Of a DNA stretch of 64,000 bases, positions 7,256 to 17,567 are shown piece after piece. The stretch's first letter is position 1. Each line of letters starts with the position of its first letter. A program made the translations under genes and the position numbers. The DNA is from Pseudomonas silesiensis. Its GTDB lineage: Bacteria; Pseudomonadota; Gammaproteobacteria; Pseudomonadales; Pseudomonadaceae. The notes beneath the pieces were generated by a model. That model ran no database searches, had not been told where the DNA came from, and saw only the letters and a list, made by a program, of their open reading frames with translations. Location of the stretch: assembly GCF_001661075.1 (NCBI RefSeq), contig NZ_CP014870.1:62001-126000 (forward strand), given 5' to 3'.

Positions 7256-10200
7256 TCAGCGCATGTCCGCGTATGGAGTGACCGGCTCTATGGGCATCGG
7301 CAGGTTGCCTTGCCATTCATCGAAGGTGTACCGCAGATACAGCAGGGCGCGGCTGGGGGCATAACCTTCGCTGTGTTGGTAAGTGATGCCCGTACCAAAC
7401 ACCAGATTATTGGACAACCTGCGCTCGACCAGGGCTTGCAGGCGGATGCCTATACCATTGCTGCTGCTGTCCTCCTTGGTCAGGGTGGGGTTGCTGTCAG
7501 TCGCGAATCCCGCGCCGTTGAGCCGCTCCTGCAGACTGCCGACCGGTTCGTGTGGATAAAGATCGCTGTCGCTGGTTTTCGAATAGGACCAACCGACGGA
7601 GCTTTCCAGCGTTGCCGACCAGTTGGCATTACGCCAGGCGTAGTTCAGCGGCACCCCGATTGAATAATACTGCTGCGGGCTGTAGTAACCGCCTTGCCCC
7701 AGTGTGTATTCACTCAGGTCCTTGTCGTACCCCCAGTACATCAGGGTCAAGCCGGTACGCATCCGTTCATCGGCGTTGTCGACGAGCCGGTAGTAATAGC
7801 CGCCCATGGCCGAGAGGCGCTGATTGTCCTCCACATTTTTGCCAAGTAACCGGTGTGCACCCAGGCTGGCCCAGACGCCATCGACACCACCTTCGTCATG
7901 GCTGAGGCTCAAGGTCAGGCCATTGCTGGTGACACCTCCCCAGCGAATGCCGGTCAGTGGGTCGACGGCGCCGGCATAGGACACCACCGAGTTGCTCATC
8001 GGCCGTCGCGAAGCGGTCAGGGTCCAGCCCACGCTTTGCCAGTCACTGCTGTAACTGACGCCACCCAGCCAGTTGCCGATTTCGAAGCCTTGCGGGGTGT
8101 GACCTAGATCGAAGGCCCAGGCGGCGTTCTTCCAGCCGACAGCAAGGCCGGGGCCGCTGGTGCTTAGCGACGTGCTGGGGCAGCCGCCGGTTACCAGCGC
8201 ACAGGTACCGAATGCCTCTTGATGCCGGCCATTGTCATCGGTATCGAAGCGAGTCGCTTGCAGGTCGACCTGTTCTGCCTGGACAAAGCCCTGGCCTTCG
8301 GCAAACGGTGCATCGATGCGCAGAATCGTGGTTTGCGTGGTGAGGTCGGAAATACCCGGAGCAGTGTTGTCAGTGCGCCAGGCAAAATCCTGATAGAGGT
8401 TCACACTCGGATTTTGCTGTTGGTACAGCTCATCGACATCAGCGCGCAGGCTGCGCAGCATCCAGTCATCACCGTCGTTGGCGCGGCTGGCTTCGGTCAT
8501 CGCGACGTTGTCGCGCGGGGTGGACGGTACTGATGGGGTCAAGCCGGCAGCCGCCATGCTGCGGGCATAGTTATCCAGGGCTTGTTGTGGGTTGTTCTTG
8601 GCCATCAGCCGTGCGGCGTCGCGGTAGATCAGCGGATCGGTCTGGGGGGTTTGCAGCAGTTGGGCATACAGGGCGTTGGCCTTGCCCGGTTCACCGACCG
8701 AGGCCCAGGCATTGGCCACGCGCCGTTGCCAGCCTGGCGTCGGGGCGACAGGGGGTGTGAGCTGACCCAGCGCTTCCCGGGCTTGAGGCTGGCGAGCAGT
8801 AGCGATCCAGGTCTCGATCAGCCCCAGTTGCGCCTCGGAATCCTGCGGTTGTTGCTTGAGCACCAGGCGGTAGTAATGCTGCGCCTGTGGGTAGTCTTCA
8901 CGCTGGAAAGCCCAGTCGGCCAACGTCGACAGGTCATCGACGGTTGGCTTGCGAAGCAGCAGGGCAATGGCTTCGGGCTCGTGGCCGGCATCGCGCAACT
9001 TCTCCGCTTGTGCCAGCAACTGTCGACGTTCGATCCGCGTGGCCAGGTCGCGCATGTTGTCGGTCCAGCCGGCCTTGGGAATGTGTCCCAGGCTGGCGAG
9101 TACTTCGCGGTCGCGATTTTCCGTGGACAGGTACAAGGCGTGGGCGTAGCGGGCCTCGGGGTTCTGGCCCTGACGCGATAACAGCTGGCGGAACGCATCG
9201 TCGGCGTCGGCCGGTTTGCCCAAGGCGAGCTCGGCTCCCGCCAGGCGGTAAGCAAGCCAAGGGTTATCCGGGTCCAGTACGCGCATCTGTTTGAGCAAGG
9301 GCACCAGTTGCGCCCAGTCCGAGCGCGCTGTCGCCGCATCAGCCTTCAGGCTCAGGCGCTCAAGCTGGATGCTCTGACGCAGGCCGGCGAATTCGGCCTG
9401 CTTGCCGGTGGGCAGCGTATCGAGAAATGCTTCGGCCTTCTCGCTCGACTGCGCCTGGTACAGACGAACCAGCCTTCGCACAGCGCTGGCACTGTCCGGC
9501 TCCAGCTTGCGTACCTGCAATAGCAGCGCTTCGGCAGCGATATCGTCCGACTCGGCGATAGCGACGTCACTCAGACCAATCAAGGCGTCGGTATTGCCCG
9601 GGTCGAGCGTACGGGCTTGCGTGAACGCAACACGGGCTGCCGGCAAGTTTCTCGCCTCCAGCGCCAGTGTCCCTTTTTGCAACAGGCTCCAGAGCCGAGA
9701 CGCTTGTTGAAGATCGCGCCATTTGGTGATGTAGAAGGTGTCTTGCTCAAGGCTCAGCGCGCGGCTGACGGCCTCGTTGGCGGCGGCGTATTTGCTTTGG
9801 CGCATCAGCGAGACGCCCAAGGCACCGTGCAGGCTTGGATCTTGCGGGTACGCCTTGAGTGCACGACGCAACAGGGCTTCGGCGCCAACGGGATCGGCAT
9901 CGTTTTCAAGCATGGCCTTGGCCTTGCTGCCGGCCAACCAGGCGGGATCGGCAAGCAGCCGACGCTGTTCGGCCAGCTGCCTGGTGGCTTCCTTCGCTAA
10001 TGGCGAATAGGGGTAATAGCCCGTGAATGCCTGCCAGGTCTTGGCCGTTTCGGGGCTGACCGGCAGCCTGACCAGATAGTTGTATTCAGTTTCTGCCGCG
10101 CCGGCGCTTGCCAGCGGATCCGCAGCCAATTGGTGCAGCACCGCCAAGGCTTCGTCATCCCGATCCTCGGCGAACAACAGCCCGACCAGCATCTGTCGCA

Positions 10201-10831
10201 GGCTGGCGCTGCCCGGGTAGTTGTTGTCCAGGTTGCGCGCCGCAGCGATCGCCGGCTGCCGTTGTCCGGGCAGTCGACTGCGGATACTCCAGTACTCCAC
10301 GGCTGAGGCAAGGTCGGGTGGTTCATCGCCGAACAGCTGTTCGTATGCTGCGGTGGCTTCGTCGAAGCGGCCGGCCGCCGCCAGCAAGCGCGCCTGCTGC
10401 AAGTCCCTGACACCGCTGGCGCTCTGCAGTTTGACCAGTGCCAAGGCTTGGCGCAGCTCAGGTGAGCCGGGGGCCTGCTGGCGCAGGCGGGTCAGCAATT
10501 GCTCAATCCACTGCGCGTTCATGGCCGGGTCCTGCCGGGCAGGATCGGCGCGCAATGCCTGGCGGATCTTGCCGACCAGCACCTGTGGGTGATTGGGCGC
10601 GATCAGTTCCAGGCGCGCCAGAGAGTCATTGATGAGCTCTTCACGGAACATTGCCTCGCCAACACGCATCTGCTGCAGCAACCATTGCTGTTGCGCCTGT
10701 TGCGAGCCTGGGGCTTGCGCCGCCAATGCCGAAGAACACAGGTAAAGGCTGGACAAAAGCGTGCCGCACGTCAGAAGTGATCTGAGCGTAGATATTTTCA
10801 CCGCCGTTTTTCGCAGGACTAGCCTTTGCAT
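7256..10831 (-). CDS. bcsC: cellulose synthase outer-membrane subunit BcsC
   Basis: 1191 residues. A signal peptide (to about residue 38, ALAAQAPG) precedes a long series of TPR helices up to about residue 740. These scaffold the periplasm and lead to a C-terminal outer-membrane beta-barrel (about 840 to the end, LRYTFDEWQG near the terminus) through which the glucan leaves the cell. ATG at 10831 has GGAAGGG just upstream; a TTG four codons earlier is rejected. It overlaps the end of bcsZ by 13 bases, last gene of the bcsEFGRQABZC run. Length fits the family (about 1150-1200). A REP element lies just downstream. Confidence 0.93.
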   Translation of the reverse strand: MQRLVLRKTAVKISTLRSLLTCGTLLSSLYLCSSALAAQAPGSQQAQQQWLLQQMRVGEAMFREELINDSLARLELIAPNHPQVLVGKIRQALRADPARQDPAMNAQWIEQLLTRLRQQAPGSPELRQALALVKLQSASGVRDLQQARLLAAAGRFDEATAAYEQLFGDEPPDLASAVEYWSIRSRLPGQRQPAIAAARNLDNNYPGSASLRQMLVGLLFAEDRDDEALAVLHQLAADPLASAGAAETEYNYLVRLPVSPETAKTWQAFTGYYPYSPLAKEATRQLAEQRRLLADPAWLAGSKAKAMLENDADPVGAEALLRRALKAYPQDPSLHGALGVSLMRQSKYAAANEAVSRALSLEQDTFYITKWRDLQQASRLWSLLQKGTLALEARNLPAARVAFTQARTLDPGNTDALIGLSDVAIAESDDIAAEALLLQVRKLEPDSASAVRRLVRLYQAQSSEKAEAFLDTLPTGKQAEFAGLRQSIQLERLSLKADAATARSDWAQLVPLLKQMRVLDPDNPWLAYRLAGAELALGKPADADDAFRQLLSRQGQNPEARYAHALYLSTENRDREVLASLGHIPKAGWTDNMRDLATRIERRQLLAQAEKLRDAGHEPEAIALLLRKPTVDDLSTLADWAFQREDYPQAQHYYRLVLKQQPQDSEAQLGLIETWIATARQPQAREALGQLTPPVAPTPGWQRRVANAWASVGEPGKANALYAQLLQTPQTDPLIYRDAARLMAKNNPQQALDNYARSMAAAGLTPSVPSTPRDNVAMTEASRANDGDDWMLRSLRADVDELYQQQNPSVNLYQDFAWRTDNTAPGISDLTTQTTILRIDAPFAEGQGFVQAEQVDLQATRFDTDDNGRHQEAFGTCALVTGGCPSTSLSTSGPGLAVGWKNAAWAFDLGHTPQGFEIGNWLGGVSYSSDWQSVGWTLTASRRPMSNSVVSYAGAVDPLTGIRWGGVTSNGLTLSLSHDEGGVDGVWASLGAHRLLGKNVEDNQRLSAMGGYYYRLVDNADERMRTGLTLMYWGYDKDLSEYTLGQGGYYSPQQYYSIGVPLNYAWRNANWSATLESSVGWSYSKTSDSDLYPHEPVGSLQERLNGAGFATDSNPTLTKEDSSSNGIGIRLQALVERRLSNNLVFGTGITYQHSEGYAPSRALLYLRYTFDEWQGNLPMPIEPVTPYADMR

Positions 10832-11955
10832 GAACCCTTCCAATTTGGCACCAGCCGTCCGTCTTTATCGAATCGGTAACGTTGTTCGTCCCAGCCTTGG
10901 CCGAACATCAGCAGCGAATGGTTGTAATAGGCATTGGCTAGTTCAGGCGCCTGCTGCACACGTTCTCGCTGAACGGCAGCCGCTGCGCTGGCGCCACTGG
11001 CGGACAGCAGTGGCAGCATCGCCGCGGAAAAACCGACAGGCCCGGTTCCGGTAGCGCTGCCGCTGACACTGTCCACATGCTCGGGCACATAGCCCAATCG
11101 AGCGGTTGCCTCGAGCATCGGTTTGAAATGCGCCAGCAGTTGCGTGCGACCGGGAGCGTCCTTGGCCAACATGCCCAGCCACAGGTACACACGGATGGCG
11201 TCATAGCTGCCGTCCGCACCCTTGGCGTCCGGGCTCCAGCGCTGCTCGGTCTGCCACATCAGCCAATCGGGGGCGAAGCCTTTGGGCGAGGTTTCAATCA
11301 GCATGCGCCGGGTGTTGTCCGCCAGCTCTGCCCAGACTGGCGCCTCGCTGGAAAACCGCGCGAGCAGGTGCAGTGGCAGGTAGCTTGGATTCAAGCGCAC
11401 GCCCTCGGCGGACTGGAAGCCCACGTCGCCCGGCAGCAGCATCAGCCCCAGGCCAGGCAGTTTGTGCAGGGTTTGCGCGGCGCTGCGCCAAAGCAGATTG
11501 CGACCCTGAATTTCGAGCTCCGGGCGCTGCCACAGGCGTGCGGCTTCCAGCAGGCTGTAGGCGATCCACAAATCAGCGTCGCTGGCATTGTTGCTGTCCA
11601 GCACCTGCCACTGTCCGTGCTGGGACTTGCCCCATTTCCAGGCCGGCAAATTTCGGTCCAGGTCGCCTGCGGCCAGGTTGTTGCGGGTCCAGGCCAGCAG
11701 CCGGTCGAAGGACTTGCGATCGTTGGCGACCAGGGCGAAAAACAGTCCGTAGCTCTGGCCTTCCGAGGTGCTGATGCGCTGCTCGGTAGAGCCGTCGATG
11801 ACACGCCCGTCCGCGCTGATCATCGCTTGTTTATAGCGTTCCCAGGCGGGCCACGGACAATTGTTCGCCACCGCCGCGTGGGCTGGCAGCAGCGCAAGCG
11901 CGACAGCCAGCGCCAGGCCCGGCAATGCACCAGGTGCTGCGGGCTTACTCTTCAT
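10819..11955 (-). CDS. bcsZ: periplasmic endo-1,4-beta-glucanase BcsZ (GH8)
   Basis: 378 residues with a signal peptide ending near ALLPAHAAVA. Mature sequence begins NNCPWPAWERYKQAM, typical of GH8 cellulases of bcs operons. The probable acid catalyst is E65 in STSEGQSYG; the motif SYDAIRVYLWLGM (around residue 245) carries the second carboxylate. BcsZ trims nascent cellulose in the periplasm and tunes polymer yield. The start overlaps bcsB by 11 bases; the end overlaps bcsC by 13 bases, so translation is probably coupled. Length is normal. Confidence 0.93.
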   Translation of the reverse strand: MKSKPAAPGALPGLALAVALALLPAHAAVANNCPWPAWERYKQAMISADGRVIDGSTEQRISTSEGQSYGLFFALVANDRKSFDRLLAWTRNNLAAGDLDRNLPAWKWGKSQHGQWQVLDSNNASDADLWIAYSLLEAARLWQRPELEIQGRNLLWRSAAQTLHKLPGLGLMLLPGDVGFQSAEGVRLNPSYLPLHLLARFSSEAPVWAELADNTRRMLIETSPKGFAPDWLMWQTEQRWSPDAKGADGSYDAIRVYLWLGMLAKDAPGRTQLLAHFKPMLEATARLGYVPEHVDSVSGSATGTGPVGFSAAMLPLLSASGASAAAAVQRERVQQAPELANAYYNHSLLMFGQGWDEQRYRFDKDGRLVPNWKGSCKG

Positions 11956-14263
11956 AAGCCAGACGACGACGCGCCGCCCACTGCAGGACTCGCCAGACCA
12001 GGAAGGCGGTCAACAACACGCCGGTTGCGGCCATGAAGGCCAGCAGGATCGGGTGGTCCGACAGCTTGAACCAGAGCATCAACCACCATGGCAGATGGCC
12101 GACATAGTACGGTTCACCCACCATTTGGCTGCTCACACCACTGCTGCGGATCAGCACCACGGAACCTGAGACGGCGTCCATCTTGCCGCTGTCGGCGAGG
12201 GTCTCGCGCAGCAACTGGTAGTCGCTGTCCTGGGTGGCCAGCAGCGCAACGATGCTGCGCTGTTCATGGAAGGGTGACTTCATTCCGACCATGGCCGCGA
12301 TCGGGCCTTTGGCGGACACCTCGACCCGGCTGGCGGCCAGGTTACGCTCGTCGGCGTATTGCCATTGCTGCGCTGTCGTGCGACCGGGTTGGGTGTTGCT
12401 GGCCTGCAGCAACCAATCGCGGGAGCGGTCGAGCAGCAGGTTCAAGTCGCGGTTTTCACGCACGTCCGGCGCCAATGTGCCGAGTACCAGCAAATCGGCA
12501 TCGAGTTTGGCCGCATCGCTCCAGTTATCGCTGACATGCAGACCGAAGGCCGGCAGGCCGGAGCGTGCGGCAATACCCGCCACCGCCTCCAGGTAAGTAC
12601 TCAGTTGAATGGCCGACGGTTGTGGTGACAGCAACACCATGGTTTCCGACAGGTCCGCCATGCGGCTGTAAGGGAATCCACTGCGGGCGAAGGTCTTGAG
12701 GTCAGGCATCGCAATGTAGTGGTGATAACCGGACATATCGATGCTGGACTGGTCGTCGATCACGGCCTGGGTATCGACCGGCAGCGAGCTCTGGCAGCGG
12801 TCGCGCTGAGAACTGCTGGCGGTGCTGGCAAAGCTGAAGTTGAAGCTGAGGGTGTTGCGGTCACCGATTTTCAGGGCCGGCACCGACAGGCGCTCGCTGG
12901 TGTTCGCCGATTCGCTGGAGAGCACCGCCAGGCGCAACTCATCCAGGCGGCTGTTGCTGTTGCCCGGAAGTGGCAGGCTGGTGATGAATTGGTTGTTCAG
13001 GCTGATGTTCAGCCGTGAACCATCATTGGTCGCTGCTGGTGGTGTATAGCGGTACTTGGTCTGCAGGGGAATCCCCTGGTTACGCCAGACGAACAGGTCC
13101 GGCGGCAGGTTGATGTCGACGTTGATCGGCAGCGGCTGTACACCGCTGACGCGCAATTGCTCGGGGTATTTGACCAGCTCGGCGAAGCGCACCGCGCGAT
13201 CGGTGCGCATCCAGTTTGGCGCGTCGTAAGGTTTGCGCGGCAGAATCCGCTGGACCTCGTCGACGGTCACTCGTGAACCGCGAAACAGGTCGCCCCCCAA
13301 CGCCAGTGCCTTCACCGCGGTAATCAGGTCGGCTTCGTTACGGCCCATGACCAGCAGTACTTTGCTGTAGCTGTTGGCGGGGTTATCGATGATCTGCACC
13401 ACCGGTGCATCCACTGCCGGGAATGTCTTCAGATCGGCGAGCATGGCGGGGCGATGATCGTTGGTGGCGAAGACGATCGAAGGCAGGGCCTTGTCCTTTG
13501 CTGTAACGCCAGGCAAGTGATCGAACGCTACCGGGAATCGGGTCCCGCGCCAGCCGGCCTGGCTGCCGAAATACGATGCGAGGATGCCGGCCGCACGCTG
13601 CTCCTCCAGGGTCGGGTTCGCGGCGAAGACCATGTTCAACACCGGGCTCTGGTAGTCCCGTGCGTCGAAAAAGGGCAACGGGAACCAGGCCAGATCATTC
13701 TCCGCGCTGAGCGCCTGCTCGGTAACCGAAATATGGCTGACCCGGCTGACGTTGACCCACAAGGCGCTGTTGGACGGTTCTTCACAGATGTCGGTGTAGT
13801 GCCCGACAAACTCCAGCCGTACACGGTTGAAGTCACTGATCAGGCGAGGGTCGAGCGCCACCTGGCGAGTGACCTTTTTGCCCAGTTGGTCTTTCTCGAT
13901 CGGCAGCACATTCATCAGCACATCGTTGAGGTAGATGCGCAGGTGGGACAAGGTCGGGATCAGGGCGGGGGACGGGGTGTATTCCAGTTGCAGTTTCGCA
14001 TCGCTGGCGATGCGGTCGCGGCGCATGGTGAATTCGATCTGATCGGTGTTGTTCGTGCCCAGCAACAGAGTGTCAGCCGGGCGCCCCAGCTGCGCGAAAC
14101 TGCGCTGCACATCCCAGCTCGGCATGACCGGGACGGCGACAGCGGCCTCCAGTACGGGGACGGTAGCCGCGGGAGGCTGAACCTTCAAGGTCTGCGCCTG
14201 GGCACAGCCAACGGCCAGCAACACCAGGCCTGCCAACAAGGATTTTTGCAAATAGCGGCTCAT
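11945..14263 (-). CDS. bcsB: cellulose synthase regulatory subunit BcsB
   Basis: 772 residues starting MSRYLQKSLL, with a signal peptide (LLAGLVLLAVGCAQA) and one C-terminal membrane anchor (about 735-757, HPILLAFMAATGVLL). BcsB forms the periplasmic crown on BcsA with alternating carbohydrate-binding and flavodoxin-like domains, and its anchor is needed for catalysis. The motif VGHYTDICEEPSNSALWVNVS cut here as VGHYTDICEEPSN, SALWVNVS is characteristic of BcsB. A Gly-Cys near the signal end could suggest a lipoprotein, but the residues around it fit Ala-x-Ala cleavage equally. Starts in a 4-base ATGA overlap with bcsA. Confidence 0.93.
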   Translation of the reverse strand: MSRYLQKSLLAGLVLLAVGCAQAQTLKVQPPAATVPVLEAAVAVPVMPSWDVQRSFAQLGRPADTLLLGTNNTDQIEFTMRRDRIASDAKLQLEYTPSPALIPTLSHLRIYLNDVLMNVLPIEKDQLGKKVTRQVALDPRLISDFNRVRLEFVGHYTDICEEPSNSALWVNVSRVSHISVTEQALSAENDLAWFPLPFFDARDYQSPVLNMVFAANPTLEEQRAAGILASYFGSQAGWRGTRFPVAFDHLPGVTAKDKALPSIVFATNDHRPAMLADLKTFPAVDAPVVQIIDNPANSYSKVLLVMGRNEADLITAVKALALGGDLFRGSRVTVDEVQRILPRKPYDAPNWMRTDRAVRFAELVKYPEQLRVSGVQPLPINVDINLPPDLFVWRNQGIPLQTKYRYTPPAATNDGSRLNISLNNQFITSLPLPGNSNSRLDELRLAVLSSESANTSERLSVPALKIGDRNTLSFNFSFASTASSSQRDRCQSSLPVDTQAVIDDQSSIDMSGYHHYIAMPDLKTFARSGFPYSRMADLSETMVLLSPQPSAIQLSTYLEAVAGIAARSGLPAFGLHVSDNWSDAAKLDADLLVLGTLAPDVRENRDLNLLLDRSRDWLLQASNTQPGRTTAQQWQYADERNLAASRVEVSAKGPIAAMVGMKSPFHEQRSIVALLATQDSDYQLLRETLADSGKMDAVSGSVVLIRSSGVSSQMVGEPYYVGHLPWWLMLWFKLSDHPILLAFMAATGVLLTAFLVWRVLQWAARRRLAYEE

Positions 14264-16851
14264 GATGCGCTCACCGGACGAGAAGAAAGAGAAGAGACGG
14301 CCTTCGGAAAGCGCGGTACATAGCTGATCACCCATGCGCCCAGGCGCACGAATGGCGAGGCCAGCTTGCGGATCCATGCAGGCAGGTATTCGAAGAGGCG
14401 GTAATAGCCCATCATGCCGAGCTTGAGCACATCGATGAAGCTGCGCAGCGGCCGGTCCTGGATGAAGTCTTCATTCCAGTTCAGCCAGGCATCGGCACGG
14501 GCGAAGGTGCACTGCACGTAATCGATTTTTTGCTCGGCGGGCAGGTCCTGCAGGCTCACACCGACAAAATTCTTGTGGCTGCGGCTGACGAAGCAAGGGA
14601 ACAGAAACTCCCGCTGGCCGCGCTGCATCAGCAGCGACACGCGGCTACCGACCGCCAGCGACATCGATACTTCAAGCTCGATACCCGCCCCGCCGTCGGA
14701 GTAGTCCACCAGCATGCCGGGATAGAAATGGCCGTTCTCCAGCCGGATGGCAACCGGCAGACGCGCCTGGACCCGGTGCGTTTCCCGGACCTGGCGAACT
14801 TCTGCAGCGATGGCCACCGCGGCGCCGACGATCAGCAGGTTGTAGATCACCCACAGGCTGCTCACCAGGGTGGTGCCGATCTCGTTGGCCGGGCCGTAGA
14901 TCAGGCGCCACACCGCGAAACCCAGGCCCACTACGTTGAGCAGTGCGAGCACCAGGTAAGGCTGCGCGATGCCCCAGTCGAACTGGTTCTCGGTCATCAG
15001 GCCGCCTTTGGCAGTGACGTTGAACTTGCCTTTTTTCGGATTGAACAAGGCGACGGTGGTCGGGCGGGCGATGTACCAGGCCAGCACCGTTTCATAGACT
15101 TCGCCCCAGAACGTCAGGCGATGTTCGCCCTGCATGCGGGAGTTGGTCAGGCTGGCATGCAGCATGTGCGGAATCACGTACAGTACGATCATCAGCGCCG
15201 GGGCGTAAATGATGTAGGCATGCAGCAACAGAAAGGCCAGGGGCGCCGTGAGGAACACCAGGCGCGGCAAGCCTGCCAGGAAGTGCAACATGGCGTTGGC
15301 GTAGCAGATCCGCTGGAATATCGTCAGGCCCTTGCCCAGCAACGGGTTGTCGGTACGGAAAATCTGCGCCATGCCGCGCGCCCAGCGAATGCGTTGGCCA
15401 ATATGCGCGGAGAGGCTTTCGGTCGCGAGTCCGGCGGCCTGCGGAATTCGCACGTAGGCCGAGTTCCAGCCCCGGCGGTGCAGGCGCAACGCGGTGTGCG
15501 CATCTTCAGTCACGGTCTCGACGGCAAAGCCGCCGATGTCGTCTATCGCCGAGCGCCGCAATACCGCGCAGGAGCCGCAGAAAAACGCGGCGTTCCACAT
15601 GTCGTTGCCGTCCTGCACCAGGCCGTAGAACAGCTCACCCTCGTTCGGCCGCTGGCGGAAGGTGCCGAGGTTGCGCTCGAACGGGTCCGGCGACAGGAAG
15701 TGGTGCGGTGTCTGCACCAATGCCAGTTTTGGATCGCGCAGGAACCAACCAACGGTCAGCTGCAGGAAGGAGCGGACCGGTACATGGTCGCAGTCGAAAA
15801 TGGCCACCAGCTCGCCGTCGAGCTTGAGCAATGCCTGGTTCAGGTTGCCGGCCTTGGCGTGCTTGTTGTCCGAACGCGTGATGTAGTTGACCCCGGCCTC
15901 GGCAGCGAACAGGCGAAACTCCTCGCGCTTGCCGTCGTCGAGAATCGAGATGCGCAACTTGTCATGGGGCCAGTCGATACCCAGTGCTGCGTATACGGTG
16001 CCACGCACAATCGACAAGTCTTCGTTGTAGGTCGGGATCAACAAATCGACTGTTGGCCACAGGCGGGTATCGGCCGGCAACTGCGCCGGGAGGCGCTGCA
16101 AGGGCCAGCACGTCTGGATATAGCCCAGCAGCAGTACCAGCCAGGAATAGGTTTCGGCAATCAGCAACAAGACGCCGAAGGCCAGGTCCATCGGGGCCGC
16201 CCAGTTCAGCGTCGCGGTATAGCGCCACCACAGGTAGCGGCAGGAAACGATGATCGACAATACAATCAGCAGCAAGGTCGGGAACCGCCCGGGAACCCTG
16301 CGAACCACCATGGCCACGGCCCAGAGCAAGAACACGAACATCAATTGCGAACCGTAGCCGAACGGCTCGGTGATGCACACGACCACCAGGACCAGGCCGA
16401 CAGCCGCGCAGCAATAGTTCAGCCAGTGCTGCTGGCGAGGGCTGAGGGTCTGCCACCATTTCTTGCATGAATGGAGCGTTTTGCTGTCATTCGCCTGCTG
16501 CGGCAACCCATTGAGAAATCGGGCCGCGCGCTCCCACAGCCGCAGGTTGGACTGCCCCAGACCCTGAACCCATTGCGGCTTGCTTCTGCGGCGACGCTCG
16601 GGCAGCGGCCTGGCCACCAACAGCCACAGGCTCTGCAGGGCGATGCGTAGCGGATCGCCCGCATTCGGCGCTTTGTTGGCCACGTGCGGGTACCAGCGTT
16701 GGCGCTGCGCCAACAGCGTCTGCCAGACGGGCGACTCAAGTCGCAGGAACACCCAGGCCAGCGCGGTCAGCGTCGCCAGCAAGAACGCCGTCGGCGGGTA
16801 ACAGTCGTACCGTCGGCGTAAATGCATGTAGGGGAAGATCCGCGCGATCAT
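14260..16851 (-). CDS. bcsA: cellulose synthase catalytic subunit BcsA
   Basis: 863 residues. Inner-membrane GT2 synthase making beta-1,4-glucan from UDP-glucose. Visible motifs: IFDCDHVP (substrate/metal Asp residues), TEDAHTALRL (catalytic base Asp), QRIRWARGMAQI (Q-x-x-R-W). Several membrane helices flank the GT domain. A C-terminal PilZ domain shows RETHR and DYSDGGAGIE, the cyclic-di-GMP-binding pattern, so activity should require c-di-GMP. The N-terminal extension of about 150 residues before the main membrane block is usual for enterobacterial-type BcsA. ATG at 16851 overlaps bcsQ by 4 bases. Confidence 0.95.
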   Translation of the reverse strand: MIARIFPYMHLRRRYDCYPPTAFLLATLTALAWVFLRLESPVWQTLLAQRQRWYPHVANKAPNAGDPLRIALQSLWLLVARPLPERRRRSKPQWVQGLGQSNLRLWERAARFLNGLPQQANDSKTLHSCKKWWQTLSPRQQHWLNYCCAAVGLVLVVVCITEPFGYGSQLMFVFLLWAVAMVVRRVPGRFPTLLLIVLSIIVSCRYLWWRYTATLNWAAPMDLAFGVLLLIAETYSWLVLLLGYIQTCWPLQRLPAQLPADTRLWPTVDLLIPTYNEDLSIVRGTVYAALGIDWPHDKLRISILDDGKREEFRLFAAEAGVNYITRSDNKHAKAGNLNQALLKLDGELVAIFDCDHVPVRSFLQLTVGWFLRDPKLALVQTPHHFLSPDPFERNLGTFRQRPNEGELFYGLVQDGNDMWNAAFFCGSCAVLRRSAIDDIGGFAVETVTEDAHTALRLHRRGWNSAYVRIPQAAGLATESLSAHIGQRIRWARGMAQIFRTDNPLLGKGLTIFQRICYANAMLHFLAGLPRLVFLTAPLAFLLLHAYIIYAPALMIVLYVIPHMLHASLTNSRMQGEHRLTFWGEVYETVLAWYIARPTTVALFNPKKGKFNVTAKGGLMTENQFDWGIAQPYLVLALLNVVGLGFAVWRLIYGPANEIGTTLVSSLWVIYNLLIVGAAVAIAAEVRQVRETHRVQARLPVAIRLENGHFYPGMLVDYSDGGAGIELEVSMSLAVGSRVSLLMQRGQREFLFPCFVSRSHKNFVGVSLQDLPAEQKIDYVQCTFARADAWLNWNEDFIQDRPLRSFIDVLKLGMMGYYRLFEYLPAWIRKLASPFVRLGAWVISYVPRFPKAVSSLSSRPVSAS

Positions 16852-17567
16852 TGCGCCTCCCGGCGTCGGGTCAGGCACCAGGTCGCCAGGCTGAGGGCAT
16901 CCTGGGCAGACAGGCTGGCGGGTGCGTACTGGCCGACCGGCTGCTTGAACGCCAGGGCTTCGCGCATGGCTTCGTCGCTGTGCACGGTAAAGGGCAGGAG
17001 ACGAGAGGCCAAATGCGTGCGCCAGATCAGTAACAAGTCGCGCTGCAACAGGCTACCGGGCTCATAACGGTTGACCAGCAGTGGCGCCGTCCCGCCTTCC
17101 TGCAGCATCAGGACATGGCAGGCGGCGTCGGCTTCGGTCACGCGGATCGGGAACAGGCACGGGCCGATCATTGCGTGCCCCTGCAGCCGTTGCGGCAAAT
17201 CGAACAACACCCAATCATAGTGCGCTGCCAGGCTTGCCTGACGTCGCGCCCACAGAATCGGGTCGTCCAGCAGTTGTTGTTCGACACGCATGGACTCTTG
17301 CCAGGACAGGACGCCATAAGGCAAAAGGGCAAGCGTGGGCGCCAGGCTCCAGGCCTGGGCGTGCCAATCGTCGCCATCGAGCATGGCGCGCGCCCAGCCG
17401 GTTTTCTCGCTGGCGACCAGATTGAAGTGCAGGCGCAGCAGGTTTTCCGGGCACATATCAATCATCAGCACCCGCTCCCCAAGCGTGTGCAGCGCGTAGC
17501 CGACAGCCGCCAGCACCGAGCTGGTCCCCACGCCGCCGCGTACGCCACGCAGGCTCAACGCTGTCAC
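16848..17567 (-). CDS. bcsQ: ParA/MinD-like ATPase BcsQ (YhjQ)
   Basis: 239 residues starting at GTG 17567, which overlaps the bcsR stop by 4 bases (GTGA). The N-terminus VRGGVGTSS is the variant Walker A of BcsQ, followed by VLMIDMCPENLLRLHFNL and GWARAMLDGDDWH, all close to E. coli BcsQ. BcsQ with BcsR helps assemble and localise the synthase complex at the inner membrane. The wss operon of P. fluorescens SBW25 carries the analogous wssA; here the gene arrangement is instead bcsR-bcsQ. Confidence 0.92.
   Translation of the reverse strand: MTALSLRGVRGGVGTSSVLAAVGYALHTLGERVLMIDMCPENLLRLHFNLVASEKTGWARAMLDGDDWHAQAWSLAPTLALLPYGVLSWQESMRVEQQLLDDPILWARRQASLAAHYDWVLFDLPQRLQGHAMIGPCLFPIRVTEADAACHVLMLQEGGTAPLLVNRYEPGSLLQRDLLLIWRTHLASRLLPFTVHSDEAMREALAFKQPVGQYAPASLSAQDALSLATWCLTRRREAQ

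Noticed and set aside
14530..16470. 646-codon plus-strand frame opposite bcsA
   Set aside because: Shadow of bcsA; rich in Gln/Arg/Gly and without domain features, while bcsA has every GT2 and PilZ motif.
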